A DNA stretch of 34,870 nucleotides from positions 2,324 through 37,193 of the forward strand of contig JAPLNA010000012.1 of NCBI GenBank assembly GCA_026693065.1, read 5' to 3'. The stretch comes from Planctomycetota bacterium. GTDB taxonomy: Bacteria > Planctomycetota > Phycisphaerae > SM23-33. This document shows positions 8,074-15,769 of this stretch, one piece after another. The notes under the pieces are model-generated. The model was given only the letters and a program-made list of their open reading frames with translations, did no database searches and was not told where the DNA came from. Each line of letters starts with the position of its first letter. Position 1 is the stretch's first letter. The translations under genes and the position numbers were made by a program.

Positions 8074-9294
8074 TTAGTCCTCGGCCCGGGGGGCCGTCCC
8101 GCAGGCGTCGCGGACCGCCGTCACCGACGCCAGGAGTTTCTGGACGTCCTGGGCGGAATGGGCCGCCGTCGGAATCGCTCGCAGGATCGACGTGCCCAAC
8201 GCCACCGCCGGATAGAGCACCGCGCTGACCCAGATGTCGTGCTCCTGGTAGAGAGCGGTGCACATGTGGATGGCGTCGGTGCCGTTGCCGTGAATGGGAG
8301 TGATGGGGCTACAGGTCTGCCCGATGTTGAACCCGGCCTGGACCAGCCCGTCCTGAAGCCGACGGGCGTTTTCCCACAGCGCCGTGCGGCGCTCGTGCCC
8401 GTCGCGAAGGAGCTTGAGGGCCTCGAGCGTCGCCGCGGCGACGCAGGAGGGCATGGCCTTCGTGAACAGGATCGTCGGGGCGTTGAACTGGAGGAACTCC
8501 ATCAGCCCGGCGTCCCCGGCGGCGAACCCGCCGACCGTCGCCATCGCCTTGCTGCACGTGCCCAGGTGCAGGTCCACGCGGTCCTCGACGCCGAACAATT
8601 CGGCCGTCCCGCGCCCGTTGGCGCCGCAGACGCCCGTGCCGTGCGCGTCGTCGACGATCAGCCTGGCCCCGTGCTGGCGGCAAATGTCGCTGACGACGTC
8701 CAGCGGGGCCATGTCGCCCTGCATCGAGTAGACCCCGTCGACGACGACCATTTTGGCCTGTTCGGGCGGAGCCTTGGTCAGGACGGCGTCAAGGTCGCCC
8801 ACGTCGTTGTGTTGGAAGAATCGGGTGCGCGCCCCGGAGATCCGCGCCCCGCAGACCAGGCTCGCGTGGGCGTACTGGTCCATCACGATGAGGTCCTTGG
8901 GCCCGGCCAGCGCCGCCACGCACCCCATCATCGCCTGGGCGCCGTTGCTGAAGACCAGCGCCGCCTCCGTCCGCTTGAAGGCCGCCAGCTCACGCTCCAA
9001 CTCGTCGTGCAGCTCCGTCGTGCCCGTCAGCGGGCGAGCGCCCATCGGCGAACTCACGCCGTACTTGCTGACGATCTCCATCGCCGCCTGCCGCAGGCGG
9101 GGGTGCCGCGCCAGCCCCAGGTAGTCGTTGGTGCTGAATTGGAGGACGCTTCGGCCCTCGATCTCGATCCAGGGCCCGGCGTTGTCCAGCGGAGAATGCC
9201 GGTACAGCACGCTTTCGGCAATTGCGCGATCCTTGCCTCCCACGATCGGACTCTCGCGGAGGAACCCTGCCACCTTGTCGAAAATATCGGCCAT
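8074..9294 (-). CDS. spt: PLP-dependent alpha-oxoamine synthase, probable serine palmitoyltransferase
   Basis: The product is 406 aa, full length for the family that joins an amino acid to an acyl thioester with loss of CO2 (Spt, KBL, BioF, HemA). Visible motifs are NDYLGLARHPRL, the GTTELHDELE loop, the YAHAS His region, DGVYSMQGDMAPL, DDAHGTGVCG (cofactor-binding Asp and His), and LGTCSKAMATVGGF with the predicted Schiff-base Lys249. Sequence alone does not separate Spt from the others. The assignment rests on the co-transcribed GNAT acyltransferase and the CerR-like reductase 2.5 kb away, the three enzyme types of bacterial ceramide synthesis described in Caulobacter. BioF or glycine C-acetyltransferase are the alternatives, but no biotin or threonine genes are nearby. 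A TTGCTC-16-TATTAT promoter lies upstream. Confidence 0.8.
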   Translation of the reverse strand: MADIFDKVAGFLRESPIVGGKDRAIAESVLYRHSPLDNAGPWIEIEGRSVLQFSTNDYLGLARHPRLRQAAMEIVSKYGVSSPMGARPLTGTTELHDELERELAAFKRTEAALVFSNGAQAMMGCVAALAGPKDLIVMDQYAHASLVCGARISGARTRFFQHNDVGDLDAVLTKAPPEQAKMVVVDGVYSMQGDMAPLDVVSDICRQHGARLIVDDAHGTGVCGANGRGTAELFGVEDRVDLHLGTCSKAMATVGGFAAGDAGLMEFLQFNAPTILFTKAMPSCVAAATLEALKLLRDGHERRTALWENARRLQDGLVQAGFNIGQTCSPITPIHGNGTDAIHMCTALYQEHDIWVSAVLYPAVALGTSILRAIPTAAHSAQDVQKLLASVTAVRDACGTAPRAED

Positions 9295-9400
9295 CTGTTA
9301 CTTGCCTCTTCGCTGCTTGACCCGACCTGCACCGTACCAACGACAACCCCGGTGCCAACCACCGGCCTCGACTTCCTTCGCCTCCGGCCCAGGCCCCAGC

Positions 9401-9428
9401 ATAATAGTCCTTTTCACGCCAAGAGCAA
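9401..9428 (-). promoter_or_regulatory. Probable promoter of the spt-acyltransferase operon
   Basis: On the minus strand TTGCTC (9428-9423), a 16-base spacer and TATTAT (9406-9401) resemble a sigma-70 promoter, 107 bases upstream of the ATG at 9294. It lies in the 185-base divergent region shared with the GH3-family gene. Confidence 0.4.
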
Positions 9429-9479
9429 GACAGTAATCTGTTCGTTCGGACGTTCTTTGTTTGGCCAGGAAGGATCCGC

Positions 9480-11012
9480 ATGGGACTCATCGCCAAGGTC
9501 TTTGCCCACCTGTCCGGGCGACAGTGGAAGCGGTTCGAACGAGTCGGCGCCGATCCCGAGGGCGCCCAGCGGCAGGTTCTGCGGCTCCTGCTGGCCCGCG
9601 CGTCGGGCACCCGGTGGGGTCGGCCCCTGCGTCTGGGCGAAATCCGCACGGTGGAGGAATTCCGCCGGCGCGTGGGCATTACCGGATACGAGGCCGCCGC
9701 CGCGCTCTGGCATGAGGCCTTCTGCGGCGCCCGCGACGTAACCTGGCCCGGACACGTGAGGTACTTCGCCCTCTCCAGCGGCACGACGGCGGGCAACAAG
9801 CTCCTGCCCGTCACCGCCGACGCCATCCGGTCCAATCTGCGGGCCGGGCGCCTCCTGGCCGCCTGCCTCGCCCGACGCGGCGGGGCCGACAACCTCGTCG
9901 GAGGTAAGTTCCTCTACCTGGGCGGCTCTACCACGCTGCGAGAGAAGGGCCCTTGCCTCATGGGCGACGCCTCCGGCATCGTCGCCCGGCACATCCCCTT
10001 CTACGCCAAAGCCCGGCGCCTGCCCGACGAAGCCCTGGCCGCCGTGAGCAACTGGGAAGAAAAAATCGACCGCCTCGTCGCCCAATACCTCACCGCCGAC
10101 ATCCGCGCCCTGGGCGCCTGCCCCTCCTGGGCGGCCATGCTCTTCAAGCAGATGCGCCAAGCCGCCGCCGAACGCCACCTGCCCTCCGGGCGCGTGGGCG
10201 ACCTCTGGCCCCGGCTGTCGCATTTCGTCTCCTACGGCATGGCCTTCGAGCCCTACCGCCCGGCCTTCGAGGAGTACGTCGGGCGAAGCCTCCATTACGT
10301 CGACACGTACTCCTCCTCCGAGACGGGCATGACGGCGATTCAGGACGAGCCGGGCGGCCCGCTGCGCATGATTGTCGACAACGGCGTGTTCTACGAGTTC
10401 ATCCCCGCCGACCGCGCCGCCGAGGCCGACCCCCCCCGCCTCCACATCGGCGAAGTCGAACTCGGACGCGACTACGCCCTCGTCGTCTCCACCAACGGCG
10501 GCATCTGGGCCTACCCGCTGGGCGACGTGGTCCGCTTCGTCTCCCTTCGCCCGCCGCGGATCGTCTTCGCCGGACGCACCCAGGTCTCCCTTAGCGCCTT
10601 CGGCGAGCACGTCACGCTCGACATGATCGAGAACGCCGTCGCCGCCGCCTGCCGCACCTTCAACACCATCGTCGCCGACTACACCATCGCCCCTCGCTAC
10701 CCCTCGCCCGCCCAGCCTCGTCCGGCCCACCGCTGGCTCATGGAATTCGACCGCCCCCCCGCCGACCCGGCCGCCTTCATCGCCGCCGTCGACGCGTCCA
10801 TCCGGGCCGAGAACGAAGACTACGACACCCACCGCACCGACGACTACGGCCTCGAGCCGCCCATCCTCATCCCGCTCGCAGCGGGCACGTTCTACGCCTG
10901 GATGAAGCAGAAGGGCAAGCTCGGCGGCCAGCACAAAGTCCCCCGCGTCGCCCGAACGCCCGAAACGCCGGATGAACTGCTGGCCCTCTCCGCCGACCTG
11001 GCGACCCATTGA
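9480..11012 (+). CDS. GH3 auxin-responsive-promoter family protein (acyl-adenylating amido synthetase-like)
   Basis: The product is 510 aa. GH3 proteins belong to the ANL adenylating superfamily. The plant members join acyl acids to amino acids through an acyl-AMP. Family features visible here are FALSSGTTAGNKLLPVT (ATP-binding loop), YVDTYSSSETGM, a YPLGDVVRFV stretch, AFGEHVTLDMIENAV, and near the C-terminus GKLGGQHKVPRV, the catalytic-Lys region of the C-terminal lid. The ATG at 9480 has AGGAAGGA upstream. It is divergent from spt and followed after three bases by a small membrane protein gene. Bacterial GH3 substrates are not established. Beside sphingolipid-type genes a fatty acyl or amino-lipid substrate is plausible, but this is inference. 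Confidence 0.85.
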   Translation: MGLIAKVFAHLSGRQWKRFERVGADPEGAQRQVLRLLLARASGTRWGRPLRLGEIRTVEEFRRRVGITGYEAAAALWHEAFCGARDVTWPGHVRYFALSSGTTAGNKLLPVTADAIRSNLRAGRLLAACLARRGGADNLVGGKFLYLGGSTTLREKGPCLMGDASGIVARHIPFYAKARRLPDEALAAVSNWEEKIDRLVAQYLTADIRALGACPSWAAMLFKQMRQAAAERHLPSGRVGDLWPRLSHFVSYGMAFEPYRPAFEEYVGRSLHYVDTYSSSETGMTAIQDEPGGPLRMIVDNGVFYEFIPADRAAEADPPRLHIGEVELGRDYALVVSTNGGIWAYPLGDVVRFVSLRPPRIVFAGRTQVSLSAFGEHVTLDMIENAVAAACRTFNTIVADYTIAPRYPSPAQPRPAHRWLMEFDRPPADPAAFIAAVDASIRAENEDYDTHRTDDYGLEPPILIPLAAGTFYAWMKQKGKLGGQHKVPRVARTPETPDELLALSADLATH

Positions 11013-11015
11013 CGC

Positions 11016-11495
11016 ATGACAGAAACGAAAGACACTCCGACGCCTCCGGCGACACCATCCCGCCGTCCCCTCGCCGGCTGGCTACTGACGGTCGCCGGCG
11101 CCGTCGGGGTTATCACCGGGGCCGTGCCGCTGGCCATCAACGCCGTCAGGGTCGTCACCGGCTGCGGCCTGCGGGGCGGCCTGGCAGGCCATGGCGTGGA
11201 AGCCCTGGGGTTGACCGTGGAGTGGGGCCTGCTCTCCTCGGCCATGGGGGTCTGCCTGGGCGTGCTCCTGCTGGCCGCCGGCGCCGGCTGGCGCAACGCC
11301 CGCCCGTGGGCGGCCCCCATCTCCTGGGCCTACGTGCTATTCGGACTGGGCGTCAACGCCTCCGACATGACGATCTTCCTCTTCCGCTCCACCCCTGGCC
11401 CGACGCGCACCCTGATGCTCCTGAGCGACGGCGTCGCATTCCTGATCCCCTTGGCCCTGGCCCTCTGGCTGGCCACTCGCTCCCGAGAACGCTGA
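11016..11495 (+). CDS. Small four-helix membrane protein
   Basis: The product is 159 aa. It begins with a 20-residue Pro/Thr-rich cytoplasmic stretch, then four hydrophobic segments at about residues 21-48, 70-90, 100-120 and 130-154, and ends in a basic tail (TRSRER). It starts four bases after the GH3 stop codon, so the pair is almost certainly co-transcribed and probably translationally coupled. I do not recognise the family. Its tight link to a lipid-type synthetase could mean a membrane partner, but nothing in the sequence shows this. Confidence 0.75.
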   Translation: MTETKDTPTPPATPSRRPLAGWLLTVAGAVGVITGAVPLAINAVRVVTGCGLRGGLAGHGVEALGLTVEWGLLSSAMGVCLGVLLLAAGAGWRNARPWAAPISWAYVLFGLGVNASDMTIFLFRSTPGPTRTLMLLSDGVAFLIPLALALWLATRSRER

Positions 11496-11534
11496 CCCTG
11501 TCGCATTCTCCCTCGCCGTGCTACAATTCAGTGA

Positions 11535-11687
11535 ATGAAGACGCGACGTAGCATCTCTCTCAATGAGACGGAGAAGTCCGATTTGGCCGTGGCCAAACGA
11601 CGGCTCAAGGATCCCAACCGCAAGACCATCTCCCTGGTCAGACTCAAGAAAGAACTGGGAATCAGCGGCGGACCCGCCTGCCAGTAG
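11535..11687 (+). CDS. Orphan antitoxin-like small protein (50 aa)
   Basis: ATG at 11535 opens a 50-aa frame with ISLNETEKSDLAVAKRRLKD followed by a segment ending VRLKKELGI. This pattern of a charged helix plus a terminal xxLKxELG segment resembles small type II antitoxins of the RelB/StbD kind. TACAAT at 11522-11527 could serve as a -10 box only 8-13 bases upstream of the ATG, implying a nearly leaderless message. No toxin gene follows. The next gene is on the other strand. It is either a remnant of a toxin-antitoxin pair or chance, hence the modest confidence. Confidence 0.4.
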   Translation: MKTRRSISLNETEKSDLAVAKRRLKDPNRKTISLVRLKKELGISGGPACQ

Positions 11688-11784
11688 GCCGAGGGATCTG
11701 CCACTTCATATCCTCCGGTATGGAAACACGGACCTCCTCGCACAGGGGAATACTGAGACTCGCACGTGCCCACGCCGAGGCCTT

Positions 11785-12765
11785 CTACCCCTTGAGCCAG
11801 CCCTCGCGGATGTACCAGTCGGCGGTTTGTTTCATGCCGGCGGGCAGGTCGAAGGCGGGCTGGTAGGCCAGGTCGCGGCGGGCTTTTTCCCAGGTGCAGG
11901 TCCAGCGGGGCTGAAGCAGGTCGCGGATCTTCCGGCGGGAGAGGATTCGCGACCGCCCGGTGAGGGCCCAGGCCAGCTGCCCGAACTCCCCGGCCAGCAG
12001 GGCCAGCGGTTTGGGCACGCCCACGATCCGCAGCGGACGCCCCAGGGCCTGCGCCATCGCCGCGACAATGTCGGCCATCGAGTGCGTGCCGCTGCCGATG
12101 AAATACGTCTGCCCTGCCGCCGCGGACGAGACGCCCGCGCGCCAGATTCCCTCGGCCAGGTCCGCCGCGTGCACGAAGCTCACGAGTTTGTCCCGCCCTC
12201 CGATGGCGGGCACGAAACCCCACCGCCGGGCCGTGCGGAACAGCGGCAGAAAGTTGCGGTCCCGCGGGCCGTACACCGCCGGCGGGCGGACGATCGTCAC
12301 CGCCATGCGTCCGCCCGCGGCGAGCACGATGGCCTCGCCGGCCAGCTTGCTCCGCCCGTAGTGGTCGGTGGGGCGGGCCGGGTCCGACTCGGCCATCGGG
12401 GCCTCGGTGGGATTGGGCCCGGCGGCGGCCAGGCTGGAGACATACACGAACCGCCCGGCCCCCGCCCTTGTCGCCGCCGCCACCAGCCGCGCCGTCAAGC
12501 CCGCGTTGGCAGCCATGTACTGGGCCGCCGTCCGCCCGCGCGTGAGCCCGGCGGCGTGGAAGACGACATCCGCTCCGGCCATCGCGTCGGCGAGGGCGGT
12601 TTCGTCGTCCCAGTTGGCCCGGCGGATTTCCGCCCCCGTGCCGGCGATCCACGCCGGATCGCTGGTGGCACGCACGAGGCAGACCACCTGAACGCCCTCG
12701 GCGACCAGACGGTCGACGAGATGGCTGCCCACGAATCCGGTCGCTCCTGTCACCAGTGTCTTCAT
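11785..12765 (-). CDS. cerR: NAD-dependent epimerase/dehydratase, CerR-like (extended SDR)
   Basis: The product is 326 aa, of the extended short-chain dehydrogenase family. The Rossmann motif is at the N-terminus (TGATGFVGS, glycines 7, 10 and 13). The catalytic pair Tyr136 and Lys140 is in HYGRSK, with an upstream Ser in YVSSLAA. The C-terminal part has the layout of the bacterial ceramide-locus reductase: LTGRSRILSRRKIRDLLQPRW, then a Tyr-rich end (TADWYIREGWL). In Caulobacter an enzyme of this kind, CerR, reduces the 3-keto group of the sphingoid or ceramide intermediate. With spt and the damaged acyltransferase nearby, that role is likely but inferred. A nucleotide-sugar epimerase is the main alternative. 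The start at 12765 is the natural N-terminus, immediately before the Rossmann strand. Confidence 0.75.
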   Translation of the reverse strand: MKTLVTGATGFVGSHLVDRLVAEGVQVVCLVRATSDPAWIAGTGAEIRRANWDDETALADAMAGADVVFHAAGLTRGRTAAQYMAANAGLTARLVAAATRAGAGRFVYVSSLAAAGPNPTEAPMAESDPARPTDHYGRSKLAGEAIVLAAGGRMAVTIVRPPAVYGPRDRNFLPLFRTARRWGFVPAIGGRDKLVSFVHAADLAEGIWRAGVSSAAAGQTYFIGSGTHSMADIVAAMAQALGRPLRIVGVPKPLALLAGEFGQLAWALTGRSRILSRRKIRDLLQPRWTCTWEKARRDLAYQPAFDLPAGMKQTADWYIREGWLKG

Positions 12766-12823
12766 TCGGCCTCTCGCGTAACCTGCTCGGACCCATCATG
12801 GCCGGGGTCTCCGGAGGCGTCAA

Positions 12824-13819
12824 GTGGGCAGGGCTCGCGGCCTGGAATCGCCCGTTCCGGCAGGCACGCCGGAGGAGATGGGCGGGCAGTACGGGCGGCT
12901 GATGCGTCCGGCCTTGCAGGCGCTGTCGTCGTACGCCCGGTGCGTGCTCTCGGCGGAGCGGCTGGAGCGTTTCCTCGAGTACGGCCGCCGGCACGAGCGG
13001 GTTCTGCCGGAGGAGATTCGCCGCCAGCTCCGGGCGATGGCCGGCGCGGGCGGCATCGACTACGACCAACTGGTCGCCATGAACGTCACGCCGCGTTTGC
13101 TGTGCAGCGCGCTGGCGACCTGGGGGCCCGCCACGCCCGACGGGGCCATGATCCTGGGGCGAAACGGCGACTACTTCGGCCTGGGCGTGGACGACTGCGG
13201 CAACCTTCTCGTCGCCTACCACCCGACCGCCGGGCGGCCGGTCCTGCTGGTGAGCTTCCTGGGCATGGCCGGCGGGTTCGCGGGCATGAACGACGCGGGG
13301 GTGGCCTTCGGCAACCTGCTGGTCTTCAACTCCAGCGGCTGGCGGGATGACGGGCTGCCGGTTCAACTGGCGATGCGGCTGGCCGCCCAGACCGCCCCCA
13401 CCGCCCCGGACATGGTCGCCCGGCTCACGGGGATGAACCACGCCATTCCCAACAACGTGATCGTGGCCGATCCGCGGGAGGCGTTCGTGGCCGAGTTGGG
13501 CACCCAGCGGTCCCACGTCCGCCGGGGCGCCGACGGAGTCCTGGCCGTCACCAACGACTTCCTGGAGCATCCCGTGCGCTTCGAGGCCGCTCGCTGCCCC
13601 CGATTCGACGCCCTGACGGCCCAGGCCGCCAAGAACGCCGGGCGGATGACCGTCGAGACCATGAAGGAAGCCCTCTTCGCCGCGGCGCGGAGGGACATGA
13701 ACATCCAGGCCACCGTCTGCGAACCGGCGGCGATGCGGATGCACGTCTCGATCAACCAGAAGCCCGCCTCCGCCGGGCCCTACGTGACCCTCGACGTGGC
13801 GGGCATGCTGGCCAAGTGA
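12824..13819 (+). CDS. C45-family Ntn hydrolase / acyltransferase (penicillin acyltransferase-like)
   Basis: The product is 331 aa. The N-terminal EEMGGQYGRLM and the core LLCSALATWGPATPDGAMILGRNGDYF match the C45 autoproteolytic family, with predicted nucleophile Cys94 exposed after self-cleavage. Downstream GMAGGFAGMNDAGVAFGNLL and PNNVIVADPREAFVAELG are typical of the beta-chain. These enzymes hydrolyse or transfer acyl groups on amide bonds. I chose GTG at 12824 because GGAGG lies 7 bases upstream. A preceding ATG is out of frame. No signal peptide is evident, so it should be cytoplasmic unless an upstream start is missed. It is divergent from the cerR-like gene with a 58-base gap. Acting on N-acyl lipids would fit the context but is speculation. 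Confidence 0.78.
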   Translation: MGRARGLESPVPAGTPEEMGGQYGRLMRPALQALSSYARCVLSAERLERFLEYGRRHERVLPEEIRRQLRAMAGAGGIDYDQLVAMNVTPRLLCSALATWGPATPDGAMILGRNGDYFGLGVDDCGNLLVAYHPTAGRPVLLVSFLGMAGGFAGMNDAGVAFGNLLVFNSSGWRDDGLPVQLAMRLAAQTAPTAPDMVARLTGMNHAIPNNVIVADPREAFVAELGTQRSHVRRGADGVLAVTNDFLEHPVRFEAARCPRFDALTAQAAKNAGRMTVETMKEALFAAARRDMNIQATVCEPAAMRMHVSINQKPASAGPYVTLDVAGMLAK

Positions 13820-13842
13820 CCGGCGCGCCGCCCTCGCGGGTG

Positions 13843-13927
13843 CCGTGGTTCGCGGCGCAGCCGCAACCACGTTCCCACGGCCTCGGGCGATCGACCTGCG
13901 TGGTTGCGGCTGCGCCGCAGACCACGG
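13843..13927. repeat. Large inverted repeat at the host gene end
   Basis: The arms 13843-13871 and 13899-13927 match at 27 of 29 positions around a 27-base centre, and each arm is itself nearly palindromic (CGTGGTTGCGG / CCGCAGACCACG). It starts 24 bases after the C45 gene stop and ends 9 bases before the stop of the truncated gene on the other strand. It could act as a bidirectional terminator, or be a mobile REP/MITE-like palindrome related to the GGTTCGCGG repeats near 7000. Confidence 0.7.
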
Positions 13928-13935
13928 CGCCCGCA

Positions 13936-14040
13936 CTAGGGTTGGCCGCTGAGCCACTCACCCACGGGCAGCTTCACGAAGTCCCGTTCGCCCGGCGGGG
14001 AGAGGAACTTACCCGGGGCGTACCAGAGGTCCAGCCTCTT
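13936..14040 (-). pseudogene. 3' remnant of a host gene cut by the integrative element
   Basis: The minus strand encodes KRLDLWYAPGKFLSPPGERD followed by FVKLPVGEWLSGQP and a stop at 13936. The GC-rich codon use matches the host genes. Past about 14040 the frame runs into AT-rich sequence that carries the recombinase promoter. The 5' part of the gene is missing, so the boundary near 14036-14045 is the best candidate for the left attachment junction. The original product is not recognised. Confidence 0.5.
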
Positions 14041-14067
14041 GACTTCATTTACACCCTTTTGTATACT
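14039..14067 (+). promoter_or_regulatory. Promoter of the serine recombinase
   Basis: TTGACT (14039-14044), exactly 17 bases, then TATACT (14062-14067): one mismatch to consensus in each box. The expected start is near 14074, a few bases before the GGAAAGGA ribosome site of the ATG at 14093. Since the promoter abuts the truncated host gene, the element supplies its own integrase promoter. Confidence 0.7.
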
Positions 14068-14092
14068 GGTAGTCATTGGAAAGGATGCTACG

Positions 14093-15769
14093 ATGGCACC
14101 GGCCAAGAAACCAGCGGAAAACAATGGAAGAACAGCCTATTCCTACGTTCGCTTTTCCAGTGCGGCACAGGCACAGGGGGACAGCCTACGCCGTCAAACG
14201 GCATGGGCAAAAACATGGTGCGAGGAAAATGGGTACGTACTGGATACCACGTTGAAGATGACGGACGCCGGGGTATCCGCCTACCGGGGCAAGAACGCTA
14301 CGGAGGGTTGCCTTGGAGCCTTTATCCAGTGCATAGAGGCGGGAAAGGTTTCCCCCGGAAGCGTGCTGCTTGTGGAGAACTTGGACAGGCTCACGAGACA
14401 AAACGCAATGCCCGCTATCGGGCTTGTATCCAACATCCTCCAAGGCGGGGTTGAAATCATTACACGGGATGGAAGGTTGACTACGGATAGCGATATGGGG
14501 GCGGTAATGTGGGCCGTCGTTACGCTCTGCCGGGGCAATAGTGAATCACAAGCAAAGAGTATGCGTTCGTCTGATAATTGGAAACACAAGCGGGAGCATC
14601 TTTCGAATACTCCAATGACGGGCAAAGCCCCAGCGTGGCTAACGCTTGTGGATGGTAAATGGGCAGTAGATGAAACCAAAGCGGCAGCCGTGAGACGGAT
14701 TTTTGCTCTTGCGTCAGAGGGAATGGGTAGAGGGGCTATTGCCAGATTATTCAACCGAGAAGGATATCCTGCGATTGGAAGGGCAAAGGAATGGCACGCC
14801 AGCTATATCGGCACGATGCTAAATGGAAAGGCAGTGCTTGGAGAGTTCCAGCCGCATACGGGCATTCACGGCAACAGCAAACCAGTAGGCAAACCCATTG
14901 CCAACTATTTTCCGGCCATTGTGGAGGAGCACTTGTATTACGCTGTGCAAGCTGCACAGCACACACACAAGACCTTTCGGGGCAGGCGGGGGCACACTGG
15001 AGCCTCCAATCTATTTCAGGGGCTTCTGGTCGATGCCAGAGACAATCACAATATGACGATGGTAAATAAGAAACCGGGCACGACCGACAAACAAATCGTC
15101 AGCTATGGGGCTATGCGTGGAAGTGGTGCATCGTATCTGACGTTTCCTTATGATGCGTTGGAACAAGGTTTGCTTAGTTTCATCAGCGAGTTGACAGCCG
15201 GGGAGTTCGCCGTAAGCGACAACTCGAAAGAACTCACCACACTGGAGGGCAAGGACGCCGAAATAGAAACCAAACTGGATAAGATAGCCAAGGCGATGAT
15301 GGGCGATGGCGAGTTTGATACGCTCATGCGGGTGCAGGCAGGACTAGAAGCCAACAGGAAGGTCATACGCAATAGGCTTGACACCTTGCGAGCGAAACAG
15401 AACACTCCCCATGCAGACACCTTGGGCGAGACCCACAGTATAATCAAACAGCTCGGGACGGCAATGGGGCCTGCATTGGCAGATATGCGGATAGGACTGC
15501 AAGGGAGGATACGGTTACTAATCGCAACCATTTTGGTTTACATCGTAAGGACTGGAATACGACGTAGGGCTTACGTAAACGTTCACTACAGAAGTGGCGG
15601 TAAGCGATTGGTTATACTCGACACAGAGAAGGGGCAGTTGCAGCGGGCTTGGGGGTGGCAGCGACAGCATGAGAAGCTGAATAGGGCAATTGACTTGAGT
15701 AAAGAGGAAGTTCGGGACAGACTATCCAAGTTTGGCTTTTCCATTTTCCCGTGGAAGATGGGCCAGTAG
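14093..15769 (+). CDS. Large serine recombinase (integrase)
   Basis: The product is 558 aa. ATG 14093 was chosen over the upstream in-frame start at 14039 because it follows GGAAAGGA, and because the extra 18 codons would overlap the promoter. The resolvase domain spans about residues 14-165 with YVRFSSAAQAQGDSLRRQ (predicted catalytic Ser22) and VENLDRLTRQ. The recombinase domain spans about 190-300 (EGMGRGAIARLFNREGYP). A coiled-coil segment lies near 385-450 and a basic C-terminus follows. The zinc-ribbon position reads FQGLLVDARDNHNMTM and lacks the usual cysteines, so that DNA-binding module is degenerate or replaced. The gene is visibly less GC-rich than the host genes. It would catalyse attP x attB integration. 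A directionality factor was not recognised. Confidence 0.92.
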   Translation: MAPAKKPAENNGRTAYSYVRFSSAAQAQGDSLRRQTAWAKTWCEENGYVLDTTLKMTDAGVSAYRGKNATEGCLGAFIQCIEAGKVSPGSVLLVENLDRLTRQNAMPAIGLVSNILQGGVEIITRDGRLTTDSDMGAVMWAVVTLCRGNSESQAKSMRSSDNWKHKREHLSNTPMTGKAPAWLTLVDGKWAVDETKAAAVRRIFALASEGMGRGAIARLFNREGYPAIGRAKEWHASYIGTMLNGKAVLGEFQPHTGIHGNSKPVGKPIANYFPAIVEEHLYYAVQAAQHTHKTFRGRRGHTGASNLFQGLLVDARDNHNMTMVNKKPGTTDKQIVSYGAMRGSGASYLTFPYDALEQGLLSFISELTAGEFAVSDNSKELTTLEGKDAEIETKLDKIAKAMMGDGEFDTLMRVQAGLEANRKVIRNRLDTLRAKQNTPHADTLGETHSIIKQLGTAMGPALADMRIGLQGRIRLLIATILVYIVRTGIRRRAYVNVHYRSGGKRLVILDTEKGQLQRAWGWQRQHEKLNRAIDLSKEEVRDRLSKFGFSIFPWKMGQ

